Positions 52,936-62,033 are shown, counted from the stretch's first letter. The stretch: DNA of 64,000 nt from JAVJST01 sp965229715 (GCA_965229715.1 CBDDJL010000004.1:434001-498000); one strand, 5' to 3'. The notes: generated from the letters alone by a model not told the origin. Program-made: numbers and translations.

Positions 52936-54212
52936 CCTTGAGGAATGGTGTCGCGCGCCGCAATCCACGGCAACGGGTTGATCGGGCGGCCGCTACGGCG
53001 CAATTCGACATATAACACAGGATCGCCAAGGTCACCGTTGCCCATAATTCCCACGGGTTCGCCCGAAAGAATGTGCTGACCCATCTCACTGTCGATCCGC
53101 GCCATACCGGCGAGAAGAGTATGGTATCCCCCGGCATGTTCGATGATCAAGAGTTGGCCGTAACCGCGAAACTCGCCGACATAGACCGCAACGCCCTCAT
53201 GTGGCGCGATTACCTGGGCCCGTGCCCGTGTCTCTACGCGAATACCCCTTAACTTCACGCCATTGTTATTCACATCACCATATTGACCGACCAGGGTGCC
53301 CACGGCGGGGAGCGGCAACTGGCCCTGCCGCGTGGTAATCGGCGTTCCCGTCAGGACAGGCTGAATGGCTCGCTCGACCGTCGTCTCGGGCTGCGCGGCA
53401 TCGGCCGGATCCGGCTTTGGCGGCGCCACTTGCAACGCGGCCTCGCGTTCCCGGCGCTCCTGTTCGAGGCGCGAAACCAGATCGCGCAGGTCACGCGCCT
53501 CCTTGTTGAGAAAGGCAACTCGCGCTTCCGCGGCATTTCGTTCAGCCTTGGTTTGCGCCTTGAGTCGTCGCTTTTCCACCAAGAGTTCGTCGAGCGCCGC
53601 CGTTTCTCGCGTCAGCGCAGCGCGTTCCTTTTCGAGTTCTGCACGCCGTTGCACGGTCTGATCGCGGGCCCGGGCAAGCGATTCGATCTCATAACGCAAG
53701 CGGGCCGCGCGACGTTCGATCTCGGGAACGATCGAGCGTAACAGGATCGCTGTCCGAACCGTGTCGGCCGGACTATTGGGTTGGGCAATCATGGCCTCCG
53801 GGGGGAACCGCGCAAGACGCTCCAGCGCCAGCAATACCTTGGCGAAATCGGCGCGCTCCTGCGCCAGAATTCGGGCTTTCTCGATCTCCAGAAGCTCAAG
53901 CTCGCTCAGCCGAAGCTCAAGCTGCGACATGGTTTCCTCGTGCTTGCGAACCAGCGCCGCAGACTCCACCATACGCTCGCGGATGCGCATAAGATCGCTG
54001 ACGAGCTTCTTCTCCTTCGCCGCCAATTCTTCACGCTCGGCACGCTCTTCCTTGAGCGATTGCTGCACATCGCCAAGTAGTTTCCCGGCATCGTCAACGG
54101 AAGAATCGGCGTTTTGCGCGTATCCGACGTTGTTCAATGACAAACAGAATACAGTTGCAAGAATGCCAAGAACGCGGCGATCAAACCCGTGTTTCGGCGC
54201 GCTGCGTGTCAT
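52932..54212 (-). CDS. envC: Murein hydrolase activator EnvC family protein
   Basis: The 426-residue protein has a signal segment ending near AQNADS, a long coiled coil (about residues 45-260) and a C-terminal M23/LytM domain. The zinc-binding residues of active LytM enzymes are degenerate: the usual HxH position reads HTLLAGM. This matches EnvC, which activates amidases at the division site rather than cutting peptidoglycan itself. I chose the ATG at 54212, close after gpmI. Confidence 0.9.
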   Translation of the reverse strand: MTRSAPKHGFDRRVLGILATVFCLSLNNVGYAQNADSSVDDAGKLLGDVQQSLKEERAEREELAAKEKKLVSDLMRIRERMVESAALVRKHEETMSQLELRLSELELLEIEKARILAQERADFAKVLLALERLARFPPEAMIAQPNSPADTVRTAILLRSIVPEIERRAARLRYEIESLARARDQTVQRRAELEKERAALTRETAALDELLVEKRRLKAQTKAERNAAEARVAFLNKEARDLRDLVSRLEQERREREAALQVAPPKPDPADAAQPETTVERAIQPVLTGTPITTRQGQLPLPAVGTLVGQYGDVNNNGVKLRGIRVETRARAQVIAPHEGVAVYVGEFRGYGQLLIIEHAGGYHTLLAGMARIDSEMGQHILSGEPVGIMGNGDLGDPVLYVELRRSGRPINPLPWIAARDTIPQG

Positions 54213-54213
54213 A

Positions 54214-55764
54214 TCATTGCGCCGCCACCCGAACGCCCGTTTCCTCAATCAGCGAACGGCCGGTCATTGCCGCAGGTTGTTCGATACCCATCAGGCGCAA
54301 CAGTGTCGGCGCAACATCCGACAAACGGCCGTCGCGAAGTCCTCCGACCCATTCCGGTGGATTGACCAGGACTGCCGGCACCACGTTGAGCGTGTGCGCC
54401 GTATGTGCACCGCCCTCGGGATCCGACATCTGTTCGCAATTGCCATGGTCGGCAGTGACCAGCATCACGCCACCTGCCTTCGAAACAGCACGTTCAAGAC
54501 GACCGAGAGCCGTATCGAGCGTCTCAACCGCTCTAATCGCGGCTTCAAGGTCACCTGTATGGCCGACCATGTCGCCATTCGCGTAATTGACGATGATCAG
54601 GTCGTAAGCGCCGCTATCGATCGCCTCGATAAGCCGGTCGGTCACCTCGGGGGCCGACATCTCGGGACGTTCGTCGTACGTCGCCACATTCGGAGACGGC
54701 ACAAGAATGCGGTCCTCGCCAGGAAACGGTTCCTCGCGTCCACCATTCATGAAGAACGTCACGTGGGCATATTTCTCCGTTTCGGCGATGCGAAGCTGGC
54801 GCAAGCCCTCGGACGCCACAACCGCACCGATAACCCCGTCGAGGTCTTGCGCCGGAAACAAAATGTCGTAGTAGGCATTCAGCGCCTGCGAATACTCGAC
54901 CATGCCCAATCGCGTGGCGAAATCAACAACGCGGCTGCGTTCAAAACCGATGAATTCGGGATCGCCAAGTGCCGCCAGAATTTGCCGTGCGCGGTCAGCG
55001 CGGAAATTGGCCATCAGCACGCCATCGCCGTCTTTCATTCCGGCATAGTCGCCAATCACCCTTGGTAAAATAAACTCATCCGTCTCCCCCGAGGCATAAG
55101 CTGCAGCCACGGCATCGTGGGCCGTCTCGTGGCGTTCGCCACGCCCGTCGACCAGCAGGTCGTAGCACTTGATCACCCGGTCCCAGCGGTTATCACGATC
55201 CATGGCAAAATAACGGCCGATCAGGCTGGCCAACCGAACACCACCGTATCCGCCGATCGATGCCTCGAATTGCCTGATACAACTATCCGCACTTTTCGGC
55301 GGCATATCGCGGCCATCGAGGAAACCGTGAACGGCGACCGGAACGCCCATGCCGGCGACGATCCCGGCGAGTGCCGCAATATGTTCCTGGTGAGCGTGCA
55401 CGCCGCCCGGCGACAAGAGGCCCAGCAGGTGACATGTCCCGCCGGTCTGCTTCAGTCGTTCGGCGTAAGCGCGGAGAGCCGCGTTGTCGGCGAGACTACT
55501 GTCAGCGACCGCCGCGTCGATGCGCGGCAGATCCTGCATGACGATCCGCCCGGCGCCGAGATTCATGTGGCCGACCTCGGAGTTGCCCATCTGCCCGTCA
55601 GGCAGACCGACCTCGCCCGCAGACGCGTCGAGCCGGGAACGTGGCATGGACTGGCTCAGCCGGGTCCAATTGGGAACATCAGCGAGCGCGATGGCGTTGT
55701 CGGGAGCGTCCTCGCGTTCGCCCCAACCATCGAGAATGCAGAGAACGGCAGGCTTTGGCGGCAT
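54214..55764 (-). CDS. gpmI: 2,3-bisphosphoglycerate-independent phosphoglycerate mutase
   Basis: The 516-residue alkaline-phosphatase-fold enzyme starts with VLCILDGWGERED, has the phosphoserine nucleophile in GNSEVGHMNLGAGR and metal ligands in VTADHGNCEQM. It interconverts 3- and 2-phosphoglycerate with Mn2+. The ATG at 55764 (MPPKPAVLC) gives the normal length. envC begins one base after its stop. Confidence 0.95.
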   Translation of the reverse strand: MPPKPAVLCILDGWGEREDAPDNAIALADVPNWTRLSQSMPRSRLDASAGEVGLPDGQMGNSEVGHMNLGAGRIVMQDLPRIDAAVADSSLADNAALRAYAERLKQTGGTCHLLGLLSPGGVHAHQEHIAALAGIVAGMGVPVAVHGFLDGRDMPPKSADSCIRQFEASIGGYGGVRLASLIGRYFAMDRDNRWDRVIKCYDLLVDGRGERHETAHDAVAAAYASGETDEFILPRVIGDYAGMKDGDGVLMANFRADRARQILAALGDPEFIGFERSRVVDFATRLGMVEYSQALNAYYDILFPAQDLDGVIGAVVASEGLRQLRIAETEKYAHVTFFMNGGREEPFPGEDRILVPSPNVATYDERPEMSAPEVTDRLIEAIDSGAYDLIIVNYANGDMVGHTGDLEAAIRAVETLDTALGRLERAVSKAGGVMLVTADHGNCEQMSDPEGGAHTAHTLNVVPAVLVNPPEWVGGLRDGRLSDVAPTLLRLMGIEQPAAMTGRSLIEETGVRVAAQ

Positions 55765-55862
55765 GGTGGAACAGATCGTCGGAAAGTTTCGTGATTCGGC
55801 CCTAATATAAGACATCGGCAGGACGGGGGCGAGACCGCTGCGCCGAATCATTGGCTAATTTT

Positions 55863-56324
55863 TCAATCCCGATGATAGGGGTGGCCCGTTGCGATGCTGT
55901 GAGCACGATAAATTTGCTCGGCCAACATACAGCGGACCAACATATGGGGCCACGTCAGGGAACCAAATCCAAGCAACAGATCCGCCGTTTCTCGCACGTC
56001 CCGGTGCAGGCCGTCGGCGCCGCCGATAACGAACACCACCGGTAACCGGCCATCATCGCGCCAATCTACCAGGCGTTGGGCGAATTGCCGGCTGGTCAAC
56101 GCATGACCGCGCTCGTCGAGTGCAACAACAGCCGCGCCGGCCGGCAAAGATCCGAGCAGTGCCGATGCTTCTTCCTGGCGGCGTGTTTCGGCATGTGACG
56201 AGAACTTGCGATCGTCGATCTCGACGACATCAAGATCGAACGGCAGCCGCTTACGATAGAGATTTAGCAGATCTTGCTCCGGGCCGGACTTCATGCGCCC
56301 GATCGCGCGGATTTGAATGCGCAT
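55863..56324 (-). CDS. rlmH: 23S rRNA (pseudouridine(1915)-N(3))-methyltransferase
   Basis: The 153-residue SPOUT methyltransferase has VFVIGGADGLHRDVRE and the C-terminal LVRCMLAEQIYRAHSIATGHPYHRD typical of RlmH. It methylates pseudouridine 1915 of 23S rRNA on assembled ribosomes. The ATG at 56324 (MRIQIRAIGRMK) is the family start. It follows rsfS after 133 bases, the usual rsfS-rlmH order. Confidence 0.95.
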   Translation of the reverse strand: MRIQIRAIGRMKSGPEQDLLNLYRKRLPFDLDVVEIDDRKFSSHAETRRQEEASALLGSLPAGAAVVALDERGHALTSRQFAQRLVDWRDDGRLPVVFVIGGADGLHRDVRETADLLLGFGSLTWPHMLVRCMLAEQIYRAHSIATGHPYHRD

Positions 56325-56457
56325 GACACGATCCTTGATGGGATAGGACTGTCGTGGCGGACACGGACGGTCCGGCAACTCCCACACGGGACGCCGTTAC
56401 CGGCTTTCGGTTCCACATTCCGTCGGGCGCGATTCCAGACCCGACGCCCCTGCTCTG

Positions 56458-56841
56458 TCAGGCTGACGCGCTGACCGTTTCGCTGCCGGCAGGCTGCGGA
56501 GGAACGCTCCAAAACTTCTCCAGATCGTAGAATGACCGCACCTCGGGCCTGAACAGATGCACAATCACGTCACCCGCATCGATCAGAACCCAGTCGCAAT
56601 GGGTCACGCCTTCCGTGGCAATGCCGGAAACGCCCGTTGCTTTCAGGTTTTCCTGGAGGTGGTCGGCCATCGCGCCGACCTGGCGTTGCGATGTGCCGGT
56701 GGCAATGACCATGTAATCGCCCATGCTGGTCTTGCCCTTGAGGTCGATCACGACAACGTCTTTCGCCTTGTCGTCATCGAGCGTTTTCTGCACCGTTTCC
56801 AGCAGCTTAGCTACTTCAGGTGCCTGTTTTGCCTTGGGTAT
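56458..56841 (-). CDS. rsfS: Ribosome silencing factor, apparent ATA start
   Basis: The protein matches RsfS (DUF143): VVVIDLKGKTSMGDYMVIATGTSQRQVGAMADHL and DAGDVIVHLFRPEVRSFYDLEKFW. It binds L14 and blocks subunit joining. The first standard start in frame is a GTG at 56793, which would cut off much of the first helix. Homology extends upstream through PEVAKLLETVQKTL to an in-frame TGA just before an AGGAG. That Shine-Dalgarno (56852-56848) is 6 bases from an ATA codon at 56841. Using it gives 127 residues. No ATG, GTG or TTG lies between the TGA and the GTG. Confidence 0.85.
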   Translation of the reverse strand: MPKAKQAPEVAKLLETVQKTLDDDKAKDVVVIDLKGKTSMGDYMVIATGTSQRQVGAMADHLQENLKATGVSGIATEGVTHCDWVLIDAGDVIVHLFRPEVRSFYDLEKFWSVPPQPAGSETVSASA

Positions 56842-56921
56842 GGTTCGCTCCTTTCATTGCGTCTGACTAAAACCACTTTAACAAGACGACTGTATCATAC
56901 GCCATCGAGTTTAACAGGTGC

Positions 56922-57545
56922 CTAAAACCCTCCACTACGACGAATTTGGGTCGCCGAGAGAGGATGCATCGGAATGTCGAGATAAACCCACGCTGGCGGC
57001 GTCATGGTTGCCAGCTCGGCGGCATTGCCGGACTCGATACGGTGATCCGCAAAATGCACCGCTGCCTCGGCCTCCAGAGCCGTTTCGGCATAACCCGGCC
57101 GCGCGAATACAGCGACGGCAACGGTTTCGAAAATTCTCGTCCAATCGGCCCAGGAACTGATTTGTTCGAGGTTGTCAGCCCCCATCATCCAGACAAAATG
57201 CTGTTCTGTATAGACCTCGACAAGGCGCGTGAGTGTTTCTGCAGTGAACCGTGTCCCGATCTGGGCCTCGATACCGGTAACGGTAACTCGGGACTCTGCC
57301 TTTGCAGTATCGATGCCTGAATTGACGCGCGCCTCAAATGGCGCCATGTCCGTTTCCTCCTTCAACGGGTTCTGCGGTGAAACGAGCCACCACACCCGGT
57401 CGAGCGCCAGCAGATCGAGCGCCATTCGAGAAACGTGCAGATGACCTTGGTGTGCCGGGTTGAACGAGCCGCCCAGCAGACCGATCCGCTCACCGGCAGC
57501 GGGGTCCGGTTTCGAAACTGCATTGCTGGCGGATTGGCCGGGCAA
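56922..57545 (-). CDS. nadD: Nicotinate-nucleotide adenylyltransferase
   Basis: The 207-residue protein has the nucleotidyl transferase motif GLLGGSFNPAHQGHLHVS and a C-terminal SATQIRRS, matching the ISSTxIR motif of NadD. It adenylates nicotinate mononucleotide in NAD synthesis. It lies 8 bases after proA and before rsfS, a conserved proA-nadD-rsfS order. The stop follows very soon after SATQIRRSGGF, so the C-terminus is short. Confidence 0.93.
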   Translation of the reverse strand: MPGQSASNAVSKPDPAAGERIGLLGGSFNPAHQGHLHVSRMALDLLALDRVWWLVSPQNPLKEETDMAPFEARVNSGIDTAKAESRVTVTGIEAQIGTRFTAETLTRLVEVYTEQHFVWMMGADNLEQISSWADWTRIFETVAVAVFARPGYAETALEAEAAVHFADHRIESGNAAELATMTPPAWVYLDIPMHPLSATQIRRSGGF

Positions 57546-57553
57546 ACAGTCGC

Positions 57554-58825
57554 TCAGGGCCGAATTTGACCGTCGCCGCGAACGACGTACTTGAAGCTGG
57601 TCAACTGTTCGACGCCAACCGGCCCACGTGCGTGAAGCTTGCCAGTAGCAATGCCGATTTCGGCGCCCATGCCGAACTCGCCACCATCGGCAAACTGGGT
57701 CGAGGCATTGACCATGACAATCGCGGAATCGACTTCGTTCAGAAAGCGAGTCGCGATATCCGCATCCTCGGTGACAATGGCGTCAGTATGTTCCGAACCA
57801 TGACGCTGGATATGGTCGATCGCCTGGTCAACGCCGTCGACAACACGCACCGCCAAAATTGAATCGAGATACTCCGTATCCCAATCGAGATCGGTCGCAG
57901 GAACGATCCGGTCATCCATGGCGCGCGCTTCGGCGTCGCCGCGAACCTCGCAGCCTGCCGCCACCAGGTCGTCTACCATGCCACGCAATTGGCCGATGAC
58001 GGCGCGGTTGATGAGCAGGGTCTCCATGGACCCGCAAATACCGGTGCGGCGCATCTTCGCGTTGAGCACGATGTCTCGCGCCTTTGCCGGGTCGGCCGCT
58101 GCATCTACGTAGGTATGGCAGATACCTTCAAGGTGTTTGAACAGCGGCACTTTGCTCTCGGCCGCAACCCGCTCGATCAAGGATTTTCCGCCCCGCGGCA
58201 CGATGACGTCGATGTAATCGGTGGCGCGCAACATCTCGCCGACGGCAGCTCGGTCGGTGGTCGGAATACGCTGGATCGCATGTTGCGGCAGCCCCGCGTT
58301 GCGTAAGCCCTCGGCCAGACAGTCCATGATGGCGCCAGCCGAATTGAAGCTTTCGGAACCACCGCGCAAAATTGCCGCGTTACCGGCCTTGAGGCATAAC
58401 GCACCGGCATCGGCCGTGACATTCGGACGGCTTTCATAGATCACGCCAATCACGCCGAGGGGCACCCGGACACGTTCGATATGGAGTCCGTTGGGACGGT
58501 CCCATCCGGCAAGAACGGTACCAACAGGATCGTCCAGTCCGGCAACATCCTCCAGCCCCTTCGCCATCGCCTCGATACGTTCGTCCGTCAGCATGAGACG
58601 GTCCAGAAATGCCCCCTTCACGCCTTTCTGTTCGGCTGCTGCCATGTCGATGGCGTTAGCCGACTTGATCGCGGCAGCGTTGGCACGGATAGCCCGCGCA
58701 CCGGCAACAAGCGCATCGTTCTTGGCGTCCACGGCGGTGCGCGCAAGAACTCGGGCGGCAGAACGGGCCTGCTCGCCAATGGTCCGGATCATGGCCGGAA
58801 CATCCCGTTTTTCGATCGCTGTCAC
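57554..58825 (-). CDS. proA: Gamma-glutamyl phosphate reductase
   Basis: The 423-residue aldehyde-dehydrogenase-fold enzyme has the catalytic cysteine in MRRTGICGSMETLL and GVIGVIYESRPNVTADA for NADPH binding. It reduces gamma-glutamyl phosphate to the semialdehyde in proline synthesis. The GTG start at 58825 follows GAGAGGG at 7-base spacing. It is 13 bases downstream of proB, its pathway partner. Confidence 0.96.
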   Translation of the reverse strand: MTAIEKRDVPAMIRTIGEQARSAARVLARTAVDAKNDALVAGARAIRANAAAIKSANAIDMAAAEQKGVKGAFLDRLMLTDERIEAMAKGLEDVAGLDDPVGTVLAGWDRPNGLHIERVRVPLGVIGVIYESRPNVTADAGALCLKAGNAAILRGGSESFNSAGAIMDCLAEGLRNAGLPQHAIQRIPTTDRAAVGEMLRATDYIDVIVPRGGKSLIERVAAESKVPLFKHLEGICHTYVDAAADPAKARDIVLNAKMRRTGICGSMETLLINRAVIGQLRGMVDDLVAAGCEVRGDAEARAMDDRIVPATDLDWDTEYLDSILAVRVVDGVDQAIDHIQRHGSEHTDAIVTEDADIATRFLNEVDSAIVMVNASTQFADGGEFGMGAEIGIATGKLHARGPVGVEQLTSFKYVVRGDGQIRP

Positions 58826-58838
58826 TGTTGCGCCCTCT

Positions 58839-59975
58839 CTAGGCCATCACCATGTCGTCGCGATGAATAACCTCATCGCGGCCACGGTAGCCCAGCAGCT
58901 TCTCGATTTCACTGGTTTTATGGCCTTTTATCAACTGGATATCCCCCGCGGAGTAAGCCGACAAGCCACGGGCAAGCTCACGTCCTGTCGCGTCCATGAC
59001 GACCACAAGATCGCCGCGACTGAAGTCGCCGGCAACGTCCGCAACACCGGCAGGAAGGAGACTCTTGCCCTTTGCCAGCGCGCCGACCGCACCGGCATCG
59101 ATCGTCAGTTGTCCGAGCGGTTTCAGGGCACCCGCAATCCATTCCTTACGCGCCGCGCGCGGACTCGCACTCGGCAGGAACCATGTGCAACGGCCGCCAT
59201 CGATCAGGTTGCGGATCGGATGCGCGTCGTGACCTCGTGCAATGACCATACGGCAACCGCCACCCATGGCAATGCGCGCAGCGGCGAGTTTCGTGACCAT
59301 ACCGCCTGAGCCATAGCTGGACCTGCTCTCACCCGCCATGCTCATGACGTCGTCGGAAAGATCGCGCACAACCGGCAGCCATTCCGCATCCGGATTTGTC
59401 GCCGGATCGCCCGTGTAGAGTCCGTCGATATCGGAAAGCAGAATCAACGCATCGGCCGAGACCATCGCCGCGACTCGCGCAGCAAGGCGGTCGTTGTCGC
59501 CGAACCGGATCTCGTCGGTCGCCACCGTATCGTTTTCGTTGATCAGCGGCACCGCGCCGGCCGCAAGAATCGTACCCAACGTGTTGCGGGCATTGAGATA
59601 ACGGCGCCGGTTTTCCGTGTCGTCGAGGGTCAGCAGCACCTGCGCCAGGGTTACGTCATGACGCGCCAACGCATCCTCGTAAGCGTGTACGAGCCGAATC
59701 ATGCCGACAGCGGCGGCGGCCTGAAGCTCCTCAAGCCGAAGCGTGCCGGAAAAATCGAGTTGCCCGCGGCCGACGGCAATGGCGCCCGACGAAACGATGA
59801 TCACGTCCGTGCCGTTCTTGCGCAGCTGTATCAGGTCTTCGGCGAGCGCCGCCAACCAGTCACGACGAACCCGGCCGCGCTGTTCGTCAACCAGCAATGC
59901 CGAGCCGATCTTGACGACGATCCGGCTACAGCTCGTCAGGATCGCCTTGCTATCCTGTTGAGAGGCACTGCTCAT
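58839..59975 (-). CDS. proB: Glutamate 5-kinase
   Basis: The 378-residue protein has the amino-acid kinase domain (VVKIGSALLVDEQRG, VIIVSSGAIAVGRGQL, NENDTVATDEIRFGDND) and a C-terminal PUA domain from about residue 285. It phosphorylates glutamate, and proline normally inhibits it. It overlaps the obgE stop by 4 bases (ATGA), so obgE, proB and proA are likely cotranscribed. Confidence 0.96.
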   Translation of the reverse strand: MSSASQQDSKAILTSCSRIVVKIGSALLVDEQRGRVRRDWLAALAEDLIQLRKNGTDVIIVSSGAIAVGRGQLDFSGTLRLEELQAAAAVGMIRLVHAYEDALARHDVTLAQVLLTLDDTENRRRYLNARNTLGTILAAGAVPLINENDTVATDEIRFGDNDRLAARVAAMVSADALILLSDIDGLYTGDPATNPDAEWLPVVRDLSDDVMSMAGESRSSYGSGGMVTKLAAARIAMGGGCRMVIARGHDAHPIRNLIDGGRCTWFLPSASPRAARKEWIAGALKPLGQLTIDAGAVGALAKGKSLLPAGVADVAGDFSRGDLVVVMDATGRELARGLSAYSAGDIQLIKGHKTSEIEKLLGYRGRDEVIHRDDMVMA

Positions 59976-61018
59976 GGCTGGTATGCAGCGGGCTCGGCCG
60001 CTTCATCCTTTTCGGCCCGTCGGAATGACTGCACGGTCTCGAATATTCGCCCTGTAAGATCGTCGACGCCGACCCCGGCGACACCCGAAACGGCCATGAT
60101 CTCACCCTCGCTACAGTCAGCGGCAGCAGCCAGAACGGTGCGCGCCTCGGTAATGGTTTCGGCGTCGGCGGCGTCGCACTTGTTGAGCACGAGAATCTCG
60201 ATCTTGCCGGCCAGATCCGCACCGTAGGCGGCGAGCTCGGCCCGCACCGTTTCGTAAGCGTCCGCAACATCGTCCCCGGTCACGTCCACAAGATGGATCA
60301 ACGTTGCGCAGCGCTCGACATGGCCCAAAAACTTGGTGCCGAGACCGACGCCCTCGCTAGCGCCCTCGATCAGACCCGGAATATCGGCCAGCACCAACGA
60401 GTCATGGCCGCGCGTGACGACGCCGAGATTGGGATGGATAGTCGTGAACGGATAATCCGCGATCTTCGGCCGGGCCCGGCTGACAACCGAGAGAAACGTC
60501 GATTTCCCGGCATTGGGCAGGCCAATCAGACCGGCATCGGCAATCAGCTTGAGGCGCAGCCAAACCCAGCGCTCCGCACCGGACCAGCCGGGATCGTATC
60601 GGCGTGGTGCCTGATTGGTCGAGGTCTTGAACTGGGCGTTGCCGCGACCGCCGTCACCGCCCCTCAGGACCGTGATCGATTGACCCACTTCGGTCAGATC
60701 GGCAAGAACCGTCTCACGGTCCTCGTCGAGCACCTGGGTGCCGACCGGCACTTTTAGAACGGCGTCTTTGCCAGCGGCGCCGGTACGGTTCTTGCCCATG
60801 CCGTGACCGCCGCGCTTGCCCTTGAAATGTTGCTGATAGCGGTAGTCGATCAGCGTGTTGAGGCCTTCTACGCACTCAACGACAACATCGCCGCCCCGGC
60901 CGCCGTCACCGCCGTCCGGCCCGCCGAACTCGACATATTTCTCACGACGAAACGATACGCAACCGTCACCGCCGTCGCCGCTCTTGAGGTAGACTTTGGC
61001 CTCGTCGAGGAATTTCAT
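59972..61018 (-). CDS. obgE: Obg/CgtA GTPase
   Basis: The 348-residue protein has the glycine-rich Obg fold (SGDGGDGCVSFRREKYVEFGGPDGGDGGRGG) and a G domain with GLPNAGKSTFLS, DIPGLIEGAS and NKCD. It is an essential late 50S-assembly and stress-linked GTPase. It follows rplU and rpmA after 74 bases, the classical rplU-rpmA-obgE order. Confidence 0.96.
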   Translation of the reverse strand: MKFLDEAKVYLKSGDGGDGCVSFRREKYVEFGGPDGGDGGRGGDVVVECVEGLNTLIDYRYQQHFKGKRGGHGMGKNRTGAAGKDAVLKVPVGTQVLDEDRETVLADLTEVGQSITVLRGGDGGRGNAQFKTSTNQAPRRYDPGWSGAERWVWLRLKLIADAGLIGLPNAGKSTFLSVVSRARPKIADYPFTTIHPNLGVVTRGHDSLVLADIPGLIEGASEGVGLGTKFLGHVERCATLIHLVDVTGDDVADAYETVRAELAAYGADLAGKIEILVLNKCDAADAETITEARTVLAAAADCSEGEIMAVSGVAGVGVDDLTGRIFETVQSFRRAEKDEAAEPAAYQP

Positions 61019-61092
61019 CGGATGGCATCCACGAAAAAGGGGAATGGCCAGCCATTCCCCTTCGCATCACGGGCGAATGGCCAAGGGGCGCG

Positions 61093-61350
61093 TCAGTTCG
61101 ACGGCTCCACCGACACGAAAACCCGGCCTTGCGCTTTGCGGTCGAAACGGACCGCACCATCGGTCGTTGCAAAGATCGTGTGATCCTTGCCGAGACCCAC
61201 ATTGTCGCCGGGATGATACTTCGTGCCGCGCTGACGAACGATGATGTTGCCGGCGATAACGGCCTGACCGCCGGACTTCTTGATGCCGAGCCGGCGACCG
61301 GCGGAATCGCGGCCGTTACGGGAGCTACCACCTGCTTTTTTATGGGCCAT
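61093..61350 (-). CDS. rpmA: 50S ribosomal protein L27
   Basis: The 85-residue protein is complete and begins MAHKKAGGSSRNGRDSAGRR, the N-terminal tail that reaches the peptidyl transferase centre, with no cleaved leader. It lies 5 bases after rplU. Confidence 0.97.
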   Translation of the reverse strand: MAHKKAGGSSRNGRDSAGRRLGIKKSGGQAVIAGNIIVRQRGTKYHPGDNVGLGKDHTIFATTDGAVRFDRKAQGRVFVSVEPSN

Positions 61351-61355
61351 GGATC

Positions 61356-61925
61356 TTACTCCTCAGATTTCTTGGCGGCAGCCTTTTTGGGTGCAGCCTT
61401 CTTTGCAGCGGTTTTCTTGGCCGGAGCCTTTTTCGCCGCCGATGCTTTCTTTGCCGGTGCCTTCTTTTCGGCGCTGTCGGTCTTTTTGACGGCGGCCTTC
61501 TTCGCGGCAGGCTTCTTGGCTTCAGTCTTTTTTTCAGGCGCCGGTGCGGCATCCTTGGCTTCGTCAGCCTTCTTCGCCGCCGGCTTGGCAGCGGTCTTCG
61601 GCTTGGTCCCGGTCGGGCTGACTTCGACGATACGAAGCGTCGTCAGGTCCTGACGGTGACCGTTCTTGCGGCGATGGTTCTGGCGGCGCTGCTTCTTGAA
61701 GACAACGACTTTCTCGCCGCGGCCCTGCTCGACCACTTCGGCGAACACGGCGGCTTTGTCGACAGCCGGTGCACCGACGGTCGGGGCCTTGCCGGCTTCA
61801 CCGATCATCAGCACGTTATCCAACGCCACGATGTCGCCGGCTTCGCCGTTAATACGCTCGACCGTGATGTGGTCGTCCTTTGCAACGCGGTACTGTTTTC
61901 CGCCGGTCTTGATGACTGCGAACAT
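61356..61925 (-). CDS. rplU: 50S ribosomal protein L21 with long basic tail
   Basis: The first about 102 residues are a normal L21 (MFAVIKTGGKQYRV to TTLRIVEVSP). Then about 85 residues follow of repeated Ala-Lys-rich units (AAKKA, PAKK), giving 189 residues against the usual 100-105. Alphaproteobacterial L21 proteins sometimes carry such extensions; they are probably disordered and may contact RNA. I chose the ATG at 61925; a start 6 codons earlier is in frame. A consensus promoter lies upstream. Confidence 0.95.
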   Translation of the reverse strand: MFAVIKTGGKQYRVAKDDHITVERINGEAGDIVALDNVLMIGEAGKAPTVGAPAVDKAAVFAEVVEQGRGEKVVVFKKQRRQNHRRKNGHRQDLTTLRIVEVSPTGTKPKTAAKPAAKKADEAKDAAPAPEKKTEAKKPAAKKAAVKKTDSAEKKAPAKKASAAKKAPAKKTAAKKAAPKKAAAKKSEE

Positions 61926-61983
61926 TTTCGCCTCGAAATCCAAATCTTTAACAACAAAACGGGGCCATTCCGGATATGCGGAA

Positions 61984-62003
61984 CGCCCTGTCGTCGAAGG
62001 GCG
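61984..62003 (-). promoter_or_regulatory. Hairpin in the rplU leader
   Basis: CGCCCT (61984-61989) pairs with AGGGCG (61998-62003) around an 8-base loop in the 5' leader of rplU-rpmA. It begins just after the predicted transcription start. It could stabilise the mRNA or serve ribosomal-protein feedback; this is inference. Confidence 0.4.
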
Positions 62004-62005
62004 GC

Positions 62006-62033
62006 ACTATAGCCGCCGCGGCTTCGATGTCAA
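62006..62033 (-). promoter_or_regulatory. Promoter of rplU-rpmA
   Basis: On the minus strand, perfect TTGACA (62033-62028) and TATAGT (62011-62006) are 16 bases apart. A start near 61999 gives a leader of about 75 bases before rplU. Confidence 0.75.
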
